Source of the DNA: a virus
Virus record (IMG/VR): IMGVR_UViG_3300019487_000080
Location: 1-28,218 of that record
DNA length: 28,218 nucleotides
Direction: 5' to 3' (one strand)
Numbering within the stretch: position 1 is the first letter of the stretch; the number at the start of each line of letters is the position of its first letter. A program made the translations under genes and the position numbers. Shown here piece by piece: positions 19,353-28,218 of this stretch. The notes under the pieces were generated by a model. The model saw nothing but the letters and a program-made list of their open reading frames with translations. It did not search any database and had not been told where the DNA came from.

Positions 19353-21574
19353 TGCCCCCCTCGCAGCGGCCAATTCAGAACAGTCTGAATAGCGGCGAGT
19401 TGTCCCCGCGCCTGCGGGCGCGTGACGACTTTGAGCGGTACCAGAATGGCGTTGAGAAGATGCGGAACTGGATTCCACTCCCGCATGGTGGCGCACACAC
19501 ACGCTCTGGCACGGTCTTTGTTTCGGAGGTGAAGTCCTCCTCGAAGGAGACGATCCTTATCCCCTTTGAGTACAGCACGATAGAGTCCTACATCATCGAG
19601 GCCGGCGACCTGTACTTCCGGTTCTACCGCGATGGGGGCAGGATCGAGTCCTCGCCGGGAACGCCGGTGGAGATCGCCACGCCGTACGCGGAGGCCGATC
19701 TGCCCGACGTGCGGTGGGTACAGTCCTCGAACATTCTGTACCTCGTGCATCCGTCCTATCAACCCCGCAAGTTGATCCGCAACTCAGACACCTCCTGGAC
19801 GCTTACGATCATCGACTTCGTGGACGGCCCGTACCAGGATCAGAACAAGGATACAACGAAAACCATTGCCCCGTCCGCGACCAGCGGCTCGGTTACACTT
19901 ACCGCCTCGGGGCATTCCCCGTTCTCCGCCAGCGATGCCACAAACGGCCGGCTGGTCCGCATACAGCAGACGAATTGGGGCTACGCAAAGATAACGGGTT
20001 ACACCTCGCCCACCGTCGTCACTGCGACGGTGATTAACGCGTTCGACAACACGACGGCAAGTTCCAAGTGGCGCCTCGGAGCCTTCTCCTCGACCACTGG
20101 CTACCCTCGCGCGCTGACGATTATGGAGCAGCGGCTCACGTTTGGCGGAACCTCGGCGGACCCGGATAGTGGGTGGATGTCTACGACGGGCTCGTATGAG
20201 GACTTTTCTCCGTCGTCAATTGCCGGAACGGTCGCAGACAGCGATGCAATCTCCTTTCGCCTCGGCTCACAGAAGGTCAATGCGATCCTCTGGATGCTTG
20301 GCGGGCGCAACCTGCTCATTGGTACCCGTGGGGAGGAATACCACGTTGGCGCGGCCAACGACAACGTGGCGCTTACACCCTCGAATAGGTTCGCGCACAC
20401 ATCGAGCGCGTTCGGTTCGAAGGCGGCCAGCCCTGTCAAGAACGGGTCGTCGGTCGTGTACTTTTCCCGCGGCGGGCGTAAGGTCCGCAACATGGAGTTC
20501 GACGCGGCATCTGACCAGTACAAATCGCCCGACTTGACCATCTTTGCCGAACATCTGGCGCGCCGTCCGCGGTCCTTCAAGTGGATGGCGTATCAGCAAG
20601 AGCCTGACTACACGCTTTGGATTATCCGCGACGACGGGTACCTTGCCTCGATGACGTTCCTGCCAGTCGAAAAGGTTCTCGCGTGGGCGCTTCACGACAC
20701 GGACGGGTTGTATCGGCACGTCGCCGTGATCCCCACCTCTGACGATCTCGAAGACCAAGCGTGGTTTGTGGTGCAGCGCACAATCGGTGGCGCGACGAAG
20801 CGATACATCGAGTATTCCGACGCGGACTACAACGTGGACGCCGGCCTCAAGTATGATGGGACTGTCTCGACGGCAACCCTGACACCCGGTGCGACCACCG
20901 GCAACGGCGTGACGTTCACGGCGTCGGCCAGCGTATTCGCGGCTGGCGATGTAGGAAAAGACCTTCTTCTGCTTGGGTATACGGTCGGCGGGGTAAAGTA
21001 TTATAGCCGCGCGGCCATCGCGACCTACGTTAGCCCGACACAGGTGACGGCAAACATCACCACCGACTTTCCCAATACTAGCCCTGTCGCGGCGGGCAGT
21101 TGGGCGCGGGCGCTAGGCACCGTATCCGGGCTGTCCCATTTGGAGGGAAAGACAGTTAAAATCGTGGGGGATGGTGCCGTCTATGACGACGGTGTTGTAA
21201 GCAGTGGGTCCGTTTCCTTGACGAACGGCCCGAAGGCTGCGATCATCTACGTTGGCCTTTCCCGCCCGCGCACGTACATTAAGACCCTGGAGCCATACTA
21301 CCGCGACGAGCGCGGGACCATTCGAGGTCGCCAGAAGCATTGGGCCACTGTCGAGGTGGACATAGAGGATACGATGGGCTTGGATGTCAACGGCAAGGAG
21401 TTGCAGTACCGCCTGCCGTCGGACCCGATGGATGTGGCATTGGCTACATTTACCGGCCGCAAGGTCGTCGCGAACCTCGGGGTTTCTCCGTCCGGCCAGT
21501 TGGAATTTGAGCAGAAGCAACCACTCCCGGCGACTTTGAACGCGTACTACGGGGAACTTTCCTTTGGCGATTGA
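19352..21574 (+). CDS. Tail tubular protein B, nozzle (T7 gp12-like)
   Basis: 740 residues (T7 gp12: 794). ATG 19352 overlaps the previous stop (TAATG). N-terminal signature NSLNSGELSPRLRARDDFER and NWIPLPHGGAHTRSGTVFV is diagnostic for the family. Also typical are IPFEYSTIESYIIEAG, VRWVQSSNILYLVHPSYQP and TYIKTLEPYY near the end. The protein forms the tail nozzle through which DNA leaves. Position between gp11-like and gp13/14-like proteins matches T7 order. Confidence 0.93.
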   Translation: MPPSQRPIQNSLNSGELSPRLRARDDFERYQNGVEKMRNWIPLPHGGAHTRSGTVFVSEVKSSSKETILIPFEYSTIESYIIEAGDLYFRFYRDGGRIESSPGTPVEIATPYAEADLPDVRWVQSSNILYLVHPSYQPRKLIRNSDTSWTLTIIDFVDGPYQDQNKDTTKTIAPSATSGSVTLTASGHSPFSASDATNGRLVRIQQTNWGYAKITGYTSPTVVTATVINAFDNTTASSKWRLGAFSSTTGYPRALTIMEQRLTFGGTSADPDSGWMSTTGSYEDFSPSSIAGTVADSDAISFRLGSQKVNAILWMLGGRNLLIGTRGEEYHVGAANDNVALTPSNRFAHTSSAFGSKAASPVKNGSSVVYFSRGGRKVRNMEFDAASDQYKSPDLTIFAEHLARRPRSFKWMAYQQEPDYTLWIIRDDGYLASMTFLPVEKVLAWALHDTDGLYRHVAVIPTSDDLEDQAWFVVQRTIGGATKRYIEYSDADYNVDAGLKYDGTVSTATLTPGATTGNGVTFTASASVFAAGDVGKDLLLLGYTVGGVKYYSRAAIATYVSPTQVTANITTDFPNTSPVAAGSWARALGTVSGLSHLEGKTVKIVGDGAVYDDGVVSSGSVSLTNGPKAAIIYVGLSRPRTYIKTLEPYYRDERGTIRGRQKHWATVEVDIEDTMGLDVNGKELQYRLPSDPMDVALATFTGRKVVANLGVSPSGQLEFEQKQPLPATLNAYYGELSFGD

Positions 21575-22007
21575 GGTACGGCCCTCCCGGGTGGAGGACA
21601 TAGCCCTTCTACTTGGCAACGCCCCCGGCTGGCTGTCCGGCGCGTGCCTGCGGGAAATGTCCTCTTCCTTCCAGGATCGGTACGCAACCACGTTTCTCGT
21701 TGACGGAGAGGTTGCCGCGTGTTATGGCGCCTCCCAGCCGTGGCCTGGACTGGTGGAAGTGTGGGCCGTGGTGCATCCCGAGCGTGTCCACCACTGCCGT
21801 CTGACGTTTCACCGCGCTGCGAAAGCGACGGTTGCGGACCTCCTGGCCGATCCTACCTTACACCGCCTGCAAGCCTACGTGCTGCGTAACTACGAGGTCG
21901 GCCGCGCCTGGGTGCGCCGTCTTGGCTTCGAGGCGGAGACGATCATCGAGGCCGCCGGCCCGCAGCGTGAAGACCTCGTTGTGTATCGGATTCTAAAGAA
22001 GGGGTAA
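21564..22007 (+). CDS. GNAT-fold protein at the T7 gp13 position, 147 aa
   Basis: TTG 21564, overlapping the nozzle gene by 11 bases. GNAT-type pattern: EVRPSRVEDIALLL at the start, VDGEVAACYGASQPWPGL and VEVWAVVHPE in the middle, then LRNYEVGRAWVRRLGFEAE. The last block looks like the C-terminal GNAT strand-helix. T7 gp13 (138 residues, internal virion protein A) occupies the same slot and is needed for virion assembly. Whether this protein still transfers acetyl groups is not visible; the canonical acetyl-CoA R/Q-x-x-G-x-G/A loop is not clear. Confidence 0.7.
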   Translation: MAIEVRPSRVEDIALLLGNAPGWLSGACLREMSSSFQDRYATTFLVDGEVAACYGASQPWPGLVEVWAVVHPERVHHCRLTFHRAAKATVADLLADPTLHRLQAYVLRNYEVGRAWVRRLGFEAETIIEAAGPQREDLVVYRILKKG

Positions 22008-22008
22008 C

Positions 22009-22536
22009 ATGGAAGCCGCGATTGGCGCCTCCCTGATCGGTTCTGGACTTGCCGCGTACGGGCAGTACGAGGCGGGTAAAACGCAGAAAAAGGCTGCTCG
22101 CGAAAACCTCGGCCTTGCGAGGGTGGAAGCGAAGACGACTCGCGACTCCGCGGTTGAGGACGAGCGTATTATCCGCGACCAGGGACGGCGGACGCTGGGT
22201 GCGTTTCGCGCTCGCCAGGGCGCGTCCGGGTTCGCGGCAAATGACGCGTCCTTCATCGACGTGGCAAACGATCTGATGCGACAGGTTGAAACGGACGTGG
22301 CGAATAACAACTTTAATAAGGAAAACGAGGCTCGCTCCAAGGAGATCGCCGGCCTTATCGGGCTTAGACAAGGGATCGTGGCGGAGAAGGCGGGGCAGAT
22401 CGGGGCGGTATCCACCCTCCTCACCGGCGGCGCGACTGCCTACACCGCGTACACGCGCGGTCGTATTGCTAGCCAGCTTTCCCTTGGGCCGGGTTCGGCG
22501 GTTGTTACTCCTTCTTCTACTCCCGCGACGCCGTGA
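22009..22536 (+). CDS. Internal virion protein B (T7 gp14-like)
   Basis: 175 residues (T7 gp14: 196), ATG 22009 with AAGAAGGGG upstream. The N-terminus (AAIGASLIGSGLAAYGQYE) is a small-residue, membrane-compatible helix, followed by a long helix with KKAARENLGLARVEAKTTR and GAFRARQGASGFAANDASF, the latter typical of gp14-type ejection proteins. The C-terminus is Ser/Pro-rich. Such proteins are ejected first and form the pore in the outer membrane. Confidence 0.78.
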   Translation: MEAAIGASLIGSGLAAYGQYEAGKTQKKAARENLGLARVEAKTTRDSAVEDERIIRDQGRRTLGAFRARQGASGFAANDASFIDVANDLMRQVETDVANNNFNKENEARSKEIAGLIGLRQGIVAEKAGQIGAVSTLLTGGATAYTAYTRGRIASQLSLGPGSAVVTPSSTPATP

Positions 22537-22542
22537 GGACGT

Positions 22543-24240
22543 ATGCCTGAACTCAAGACCGGCACAGTTTCTCGTAATCCTGTAAATCTGCCCCGCTACA
22601 ACCCCGCCGCGATGGCGGAGGCCGACGCGGCGCTCGCCCAAGGCGGTGCCCGTGTGGCCGCGGCCGGCAACTCGTTGATAGAGGTTCAGTCATACATCAG
22701 CCGGTTCGAGAAGACGGCGGAGGCTGCGACCATCGGTGAGCCGCTTGTCCAGTCGGCCCTGTCTGAGATCGAGGTTATCGGGTCGTTGCTGCGGAGGCCG
22801 AAGCCGAGGGAGGATGGTTCTCCTGGCAATGCCGGCGACTTTGATGCAGCCGGCGCCAAAAAGGAGTTCGCGCGGCAGTCTGCGGAGGTCCTTGCGCGTG
22901 TTCAACAGGACCCGCGGTTGAAGGACAATCTATACGCGCAGAAGTACGTCTCGCTACACCTCGGCACCGCGATGCGCTCGGCCAGCGCAGCGTTCAATGG
23001 TGCCGCGGACAAGCAGTGGCAGGAGGTGCAGCAGTTCCGCATCGCGCAGAACATACGCGGGATGGTGCAGGAGGCCGCGAATATCGCGTCTGGCGACGCG
23101 ACGCTCGCTGCTCCGTACCAGGAGAACACGCTTCGCACGCGCATCCACGATCAGATCGGGGCTGGCATCGGGGTGTTCTACACCGCCGAGCAGGCCATCG
23201 CGTATGAGAAGGAGGTCCTGCACGAACTTGACTTTGGTGTGGCGTCCCGGCGGGTGATACGGGACCCGGACACGTACTATGCCGCGCGCAAGAACGGGGA
23301 AAACCCATTTGGGCTGGCTGAGGCCGACAACTTGAAGCTGGACACCGTAATGCGCGAGGCTTTCATCACGCGTGACCACGTACGCGAGAAACAGGACAAG
23401 GCTGACAAGGCGGTGGTGAAGGCGGATCAGGACCGCGCACGCATTGAGACGGTTGCTGGTGTGGTTCGGGGTACTGTGGTACTCAACGACATCATCAAGA
23501 ACGCGCACAAATACTCTGCTGAGGACTTCTCTGTTGTGACTACCCTTGCTCGCGCGGTCGAGAAGGAAAAGATGACGGACGAGAAGCAGCGCATAAACGA
23601 CGATGCGTACGCTTCATTGTCCGCGCGTATCAATTCTCCTCTCTACGCGGTTGTTTCTGCCGTGACCGACGCCGAGATTATGGCGCTGGTCAAGCATCAA
23701 CAGATCACCGGCCATCAGGGCGGTGTGCTGATGAACGAGCGCCACGCGAGGCTGGGAGAAATGGCGAACAAGGCCGAGACGCTTTACGACAAGCGCGCGG
23801 CCGAGGCCCTTGGCGACATCCGCCGTCACTATCAGCAGCCGTCACTGTTAAAGTTGGATCAGTCCTTTTCCACGGCGGAGAGCATCGCAACGCTGTACTT
23901 CAACGAAATGGTCCGAGCGAACCGGGACAAGGTGGACAAGGAAGGCAACTTGTTGGACCCGAAGCTGTTCCTCTCGGACGCGCTGCGGCAAGCCGACAAG
24001 CCGATCCTCAAGCAGCGCCAACGCCAGTTGCTACAGGAGTTGCACACGTACCAGCAGACCTACAAAACGCGCCAGTCCGTCGTGGACGCGTTTCAGAAGG
24101 GGCAGATTAGCGAAGACTACATGAAAATCGTCGTCGACGCATTCGACAACTTTGACGAACTCGGCCGCCAGCTTCGTGCGGCGGAGAACAAGCCGGAGCC
24201 GGTACAGGGGAAGGCCGGTAAGACTGTGGAGGAACGGTGA
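22543..24240 (+). CDS. Internal virion protein C (T7 gp15-like ejection protein)
   Basis: 565 residues (T7 gp15: 747), ATG 22543, seven bases after the previous stop. Highly helical and charged, without catalytic motifs. SYISRFEKTAEAATIGEPLV lies near residue 46; LRTRIHDQIGAGIGVFYTA and ISEDYMKIVVDAFDNFDEL lie further on. Its length, helical repeat character and place between gp14- and gp16-like genes support the assignment. In T7 the protein forms part of the periplasmic DNA-translocation tunnel. Confidence 0.7.
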   Translation: MPELKTGTVSRNPVNLPRYNPAAMAEADAALAQGGARVAAAGNSLIEVQSYISRFEKTAEAATIGEPLVQSALSEIEVIGSLLRRPKPREDGSPGNAGDFDAAGAKKEFARQSAEVLARVQQDPRLKDNLYAQKYVSLHLGTAMRSASAAFNGAADKQWQEVQQFRIAQNIRGMVQEAANIASGDATLAAPYQENTLRTRIHDQIGAGIGVFYTAEQAIAYEKEVLHELDFGVASRRVIRDPDTYYAARKNGENPFGLAEADNLKLDTVMREAFITRDHVREKQDKADKAVVKADQDRARIETVAGVVRGTVVLNDIIKNAHKYSAEDFSVVTTLARAVEKEKMTDEKQRINDDAYASLSARINSPLYAVVSAVTDAEIMALVKHQQITGHQGGVLMNERHARLGEMANKAETLYDKRAAEALGDIRRHYQQPSLLKLDQSFSTAESIATLYFNEMVRANRDKVDKEGNLLDPKLFLSDALRQADKPILKQRQRQLLQELHTYQQTYKTRQSVVDAFQKGQISEDYMKIVVDAFDNFDELGRQLRAAENKPEPVQGKAGKTVEER

Positions 24241-27200
24241 GCCACGAAAACTCGGTTACGCTTCCAACCGACGAAGGGGCGGTTAATGTATCCGGGAGGA
24301 CTGGCGAGGTCTTGACCCCGGAGTTCAGCTTCGAGCGCGCGTCGTACAAGACTACGGACCACGCAGCGGTTGCGGCTATGCTGCGCTCTGCGCTTGGAGG
24401 CGCGCCTAGCGAGAACCTGGACGCCGCGCACCGCCACCGGCGGGCACAGGAGGCGGAGCGTGACTTGTTCTTCTCTCTCGCGCCGTTGCCTGTGGAGTCG
24501 AAGCCAGAACCGGTCAAGCCGGTGAAGAAGGCAAAGACTTTCCAGGTAGACCCCGCTGCGTCAGGGCTTGAAGAACTGCCGAATGATGGCGGGTTCGTCG
24601 GCGCCGGCGCCGCAGCAGGCGCTCGCCCACAGTTTGTCACGCCGCAGGGGAAGAAGACGATTGGTCGCCGGCAGGGCGCGGAGGATCAACCTGTTCCGCC
24701 TACGCCAGAGGAATTGTTTGCCTCGTTTGGCGAGACTCTTTCCGAGCCGCAGCAAGCGTTTCTTCGTGATGTAATCGGCAAGGCGAACGCTACTGCCGGG
24801 GCGAATATCAAGCCGGACGCCTCAGGGAAATACAATCCGCCACAGGTCCTCGATGCGCTTGCCCCGGGTTGGTTTGATAAGTTCGCGGCAGAGGCTCGTA
24901 CGCTTGGTATTCCCGAGGCAGTTGTGGCCGCCGTTGCTACCCTTCCAGCCGTTGCCGCGACGATTGGCTCGGACCCGTTGAACCTCCTCCCCTTCCCCGG
25001 CCCGAAAGGCGGGAAAGTGGCAGTGGACGCGCTCTCCGCTGCGGCAAAGGCAGTCAAACACCCCCCGCTCAAGTGGGAGACGCCGCTCCCTGGCACGGTT
25101 GACGTGTTTCCCGGGAACATTAAAGGGTGGGCGGTCCAGCCGACGCAGCAGATTCCCATTGACGAGATCGCGGTGCAAGGCCCGCGTACGGAGGCGCGCG
25201 CCGTCGAGCGGCTGACCCAGCTTGCAGAAGACCCGTCCACAGTCCCGCCGGTCACAGTCGAAATGCTGGAAGGTGGCGGGTATCAAATGTTGGATGGGGA
25301 GCACCGCCTCGCCGGGGCGAAGGCCCTTGGCTTGCGGTCCGTTCCAGCGAGGGTCATCTTATCCCCGGAAATGCAGAAGTCGCTGGAGAAAAAGTTCGAG
25401 GACGTTGCGACCAACTCCATCCATTCGCTCTACGAGAACGGCGGCTCGACCTTCAACCTGCGTACCGGCAACCAGTTCGGGAAGCCGGCACATGCCGTCT
25501 CCTTGTTCCCCGAGTTTACCGTCGAGGTTCCCGGCCACGCGACGGTCAACGACGTGATGAACTTCGTGCAGAAGTCCGCGGCGCACATTAACTACGACGA
25601 TGAAATGTTCAACATCGGGACGTGGTTTAATAAGAGCACGGGTAAAACCGAGATCGACGTGACTGTTGCTATTGCGGATCGCCAGCAGGCCGTCAGGCTC
25701 GCGTCCATGTTTGGGCAGAAGGCCATCACGGACCTCTCCTCTGGCACGGAGATTGCTATCAACGGGATGCCCCCCACGCGCCAGTACAGCATCGAGGATC
25801 GCGTTGCGATGGTAAAGCTTGCCCAACACCCCCTCGCGCCCGCGCAGGTGGAACCACTTTCCTACCAGTTGGGGGTTGCCGCGGGCCTGCAAGGGTCGCG
25901 TACGGCGCCTCGCTTGCCTGTCTTCAATGCCACACAGAATAGCCACGGGCACCAGCTTGGGGCGGTGGAGATTCGCGAGTCGTTCAGCAACGTGGCGGCC
26001 GCGCGAGAATCCGCGCTGGCCCCTCCAGGAACAGCCATTGACACCCCGCTGGCAGAGGCGGGGTCCAAGTCCGTCCTCACAGAGGACGTGCGTAATCTCG
26101 CGACGGCCTACGACAAGGCGCCGGTGTTCGATCCCGAAGCGGCCCCTCTGTGGCGCGCGCTCGCGGCGGAGACGGAACGGCTTTACGATGAAGTGGCGGG
26201 CAAGGTCAAGTTCGTCCCGGTTGATGCGGATGCCCCCTACCAGACAGCCGCGCAAATGTTCGACGACATCCGCGTGAATGGGCAGATGAAGGTAAGCGCG
26301 CTGAACAATGAGCATCCACTGTTTAGCCCGGAGCAGAACTTCAAGTTCCGCGCCGTCCACGACTACTACGGCCACTACCTGAACGGGGCCGATTTTACCA
26401 TACAAGGGGAGAATCTTGCGTATCGTTCGCACGCGCCTCTGGTAGCGCCCGACGCGCGGAAGGCCCTCGATGTAGAGGTGCGTGGACAGGCCGCGGCTGC
26501 CCTCGCACATGGCGGAGAGTTCCAGGTTCAGAAGGTATTCCGCCCAGGGTTTACCTACCCCGAGGCTGGTGCGGCCCCCTCGAACGCCACGAAGGGCGCG
26601 GCAGTCATCGCGCGCGGGCGCATGCGTACGACCGAGGACTTCAAGGCCGGTATGGCAAAGGTGCTGGATAAAAAGGAGTATGACGCAATCCCTGAAAAGG
26701 AGTGGAAGGCGCTGCACCGCGAGGCGGAGAGTGAGTTCCGCCGCTTTACCCGTGCCGCGGCCGGCAAGCAGTTACCCTCCGTCCGCAAGCTAACCGAGTT
26801 GCTTGGGGAAGGCGCCGACTACTTCGATTGGTACCACGGGGCGACTGAGGAGTTACGCGCTCTGTTTGGGGACGACTGGCGGATCGTAACGAAGTTCATC
26901 GCGGCCTCCTCGCCGCTAACCCCATTTAATAAAGGCGAGTCCTTCAACAACCTGACGCTCGCGATGGACGCGTATCTCGACTGGAAGACCGGGAAGACGA
27001 TTAAGGGGATCATGCCGGCGCACACGTTGAACCTGCAACGTGCCGCGAACGGCCTGCCGCTTGAGGGGTGGAAGGTCAACGCGTTTGACCGCGCGCTCGC
27101 GGGGGACCCTAACGCAGTTACGAATGATAGGTGGATGGCTCGCATTTTCGGGTTTGAGGAGGTCGCGTCCAAGCAAAACTACGACCTCATGTCCGAGATC

Positions 27201-28218
27201 ATCACACAGGAGGCGACCCGTCTCCACGTGGCCCCGCGTGACTACCAAGCCGCGCTGTGGGCGGCCACTAAGACAGAAGCCGGGTTGGCGAAGGGTGAAA
27301 TCCTTGAGCCGTTCCGCAACAGCGTGCGCCGGATTATGGCAAAGGGGCCGCAGGAGATTCAGTTGGGGCTTCCCTTAAATGAGGCGGGCCGGCTGAATAC
27401 TGGCGTGCTATTCCTCCTGGCACGGGCGGTCATTGGCGCCGGCGTAGGTGCCACTTTCGGAGACGACACGGAGACAAAGCTGCGGAACGCGCTTGCCGGA
27501 ATGGTCGGCGCCAGCGCGGTATCCCCCGCCCTCGTTCATGCGCTGGCGGAAAACGCGCGCAAGGCGATCTCGTCCGCCTATACGCGGATGGGCGGGGCTG
27601 CCCTTACTAAAGCCGAGGCCGCCCAGCCCCTTCACGAAATCGCGGCGCGCTACCACGACGCCGTGGAGGCGTACACGCGCGGGGTGCAGACACACGAAAT
27701 GGCTCGTGCGGAGGGCGCCGAGTTGCTGCGCTCTGGCGCGATTACCCGCGAACGTATTGAAGGGCTCTACCCCGGGGCCACGCTGAATGATGCGGAGATC
27801 AGTGCCATGTCCGGCGTGCTCATGGACGAGGCGGAGAGGCTGCAAGTCCTCGCACACGGCGCCCAATCCGGCGACTCCGTTAAAAAGCAGGCGTTCCTGC
27901 AACAGGTCGCGACCTTCGCGAAGCTGGAGCCTCGCGCGGGTGGCATACTGTCCGAAACGGGCCGCTCGCTGTCCTACATACAGGACGTGACGAATAGTGT
28001 CCACGCGTACGTGCGCCAGTTCCAGGGCGTGCTGGGAAAGATGCGGAGTGGGCAATCCGTGGAACGCCTCGCGGAAATGTTCGCGGCGCTCAAGACCCCT
28101 GAGCAGATGATGGTCTTCACGCGCGAACTGACGAAGCCTGGTCTCTCGGACGCCCTGATAGAGTTTTGGATCAACGGGCTCCCCTCCGGCTCCGCACACA
28201 CACGACCAATCTGGTGTA
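24237..28218 (+). CDS. Giant ejection protein (T7 gp16 position) of polyvalent type with a ParB-like domain (partial)
   Basis: Starts at GTG 24237 (GGAGG upstream, GTGA overlap) and stays open to the window edge: 1327 codons. Residues 1-215 are Pro/Ala-rich with no known domain. Residues 227-245 are hydrophobic. Residues 300-375 form a ParB/Srx-like domain with IPIDEI, then YQMLDGEHRLAGAKALGL (D353, H356, R357) and VPARVI. Residues 430-507 hold a conserved-looking alpha/beta unit. At 635-755 come SALNNEHPLFSPEQNFKFRA, VHDYYGH (H708, H713) and EVRGQAAA. At 862-970 are WYHGATEELRALFG, FIAASSPLT and NDRWMARIFG. A Gly-rich hydrophobic pair is at 1057-1102. This layout resembles 'polyvalent' phage proteins that are injected with DNA. 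A frameshift is suspected near 28187-28196. Confidence 0.8.
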   Translation, partial: MSHENSVTLPTDEGAVNVSGRTGEVLTPEFSFERASYKTTDHAAVAAMLRSALGGAPSENLDAAHRHRRAQEAERDLFFSLAPLPVESKPEPVKPVKKAKTFQVDPAASGLEELPNDGGFVGAGAAAGARPQFVTPQGKKTIGRRQGAEDQPVPPTPEELFASFGETLSEPQQAFLRDVIGKANATAGANIKPDASGKYNPPQVLDALAPGWFDKFAAEARTLGIPEAVVAAVATLPAVAATIGSDPLNLLPFPGPKGGKVAVDALSAAAKAVKHPPLKWETPLPGTVDVFPGNIKGWAVQPTQQIPIDEIAVQGPRTEARAVERLTQLAEDPSTVPPVTVEMLEGGGYQMLDGEHRLAGAKALGLRSVPARVILSPEMQKSLEKKFEDVATNSIHSLYENGGSTFNLRTGNQFGKPAHAVSLFPEFTVEVPGHATVNDVMNFVQKSAAHINYDDEMFNIGTWFNKSTGKTEIDVTVAIADRQQAVRLASMFGQKAITDLSSGTEIAINGMPPTRQYSIEDRVAMVKLAQHPLAPAQVEPLSYQLGVAAGLQGSRTAPRLPVFNATQNSHGHQLGAVEIRESFSNVAAARESALAPPGTAIDTPLAEAGSKSVLTEDVRNLATAYDKAPVFDPEAAPLWRALAAETERLYDEVAGKVKFVPVDADAPYQTAAQMFDDIRVNGQMKVSALNNEHPLFSPEQNFKFRAVHDYYGHYLNGADFTIQGENLAYRSHAPLVAPDARKALDVEVRGQAAAALAHGGEFQVQKVFRPGFTYPEAGAAPSNATKGAAVIARGRMRTTEDFKAGMAKVLDKKEYDAIPEKEWKALHREAESEFRRFTRAAAGKQLPSVRKLTELLGEGADYFDWYHGATEELRALFGDDWRIVTKFIAASSPLTPFNKGESFNNLTLAMDAYLDWKTGKTIKGIMPAHTLNLQRAANGLPLEGWKVNAFDRALAGDPNAVTNDRWMARIFGFEEVASKQNYDLMSEIITQEATRLHVAPRDYQAALWAATKTEAGLAKGEILEPFRNSVRRIMAKGPQEIQLGLPLNEAGRLNTGVLFLLARAVIGAGVGATFGDDTETKLRNALAGMVGASAVSPALVHALAENARKAISSAYTRMGGAALTKAEAAQPLHEIAARYHDAVEAYTRGVQTHEMARAEGAELLRSGAITRERIEGLYPGATLNDAEISAMSGVLMDEAERLQVLAHGAQSGDSVKKQAFLQQVATFAKLEPRAGGILSETGRSLSYIQDVTNSVHAYVRQFQGVLGKMRSGQSVERLAEMFAALKTPEQMMVFTRELTKPGLSDALIEFWINGLPSGSAHTRPIWC
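28187..28218 (+). other. Suspected 1-base deletion at the end of the ejection-protein gene
   Basis: In the main frame the protein reads EFWINGLPSGSAHTRPIW at the edge. From 28196, the frame shifted by one base reads THTTNLV. Related phage proteins carry a conserved 'NGLLSGPxTHxxNL' at this point, which is recovered if one base is missing between about 28187 and 28195. This is probably a sequence or assembly error near a contig end, or a true frameshift. Confidence 0.5.

Noticed and set aside
25359-26717. Long antisense open frame of 452 codons opposite the ejection-protein gene
   Set aside because: Same explanation: codon-bias shadow of a confirmed gene, without recognisable motifs.

Overview
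The window is a piece of the genome of a tailed, podovirus-type bacteriophage with a fairly GC-rich genome. It is cut off at both ends: a uracil-DNA glycosylase-like gene runs off the left edge and a giant ejection-protein gene runs off the right edge. The phage identity rests on a terminase large subunit, a T7-type head-tail connector (portal), a scaffold, a major capsid protein, tail tubular proteins A and B, and a T7-like series of internal virion (ejection) proteins in the T7 order gp11-gp12-gp13-gp14-gp15-gp16. The terminase sits upstream of the portal rather than at the end of the cluster as in T7, and the presumed Bbp19-like and cement-like genes recall BPP-1-like podoviruses. No integrase, CRISPR array, rRNA or insertion sequence was recognised. 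The host cannot be told from the sequence.

Layout. (1) 1-3066, minus strand: a DNA metabolism and recombination block with a PD-(D/E)XK nuclease, a 29-residue membrane peptide, a Sak4/AAA_24-like ATPase, a DUF669-like partner, a small protein and a 4Fe-4S uracil-DNA glycosylase-like protein. (2) 3067-3286: a divergent control region with an 11-bp inverted pair of TATA-like motifs, a palindrome and a leader hairpin. (3) 3287-4210, plus strand: a RepA-like AAA_25 ATPase, probably replicative. (4) 4092-7463, minus strand: a compact operon of about a dozen small genes, mostly joined by 4-base start/stop overlaps, including several Cys-rich zinc-ribbon-like proteins and ending in a sigma-70/ECF-like factor whose 3' end overlaps the RepA-like gene tail to tail. 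(5) 7464-7623: a second divergent control region with the same TATA-like motif on both strands. (6) 7624-8278, plus strand: an HTH-like protein and a candidate small terminase. (7) 8279-8949: about 670 bp without a credible gene, dense in hairpins, inverted repeats and promoter-like motifs. (8) 8950 to the end, plus strand: the late operon of packaging, head, decoration, tail and ejection genes, interrupted by a tRNA with initiator-like features at 15623-15697.

How it fits together. The left block would replicate and recombine the genome. The small-gene operon probably reprograms the host and supplies a sigma-like regulator. The right arm builds the capsid, packages DNA and forms the short tail together with the proteins injected before the genome. 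The most unusual features are the giant ejected 'polyvalent'-type protein with a ParB-like domain, the initiator-like tRNA inside the late operon, the shared TATA-like motif at both divergent boundaries, and the structured 670-bp region before the late genes.
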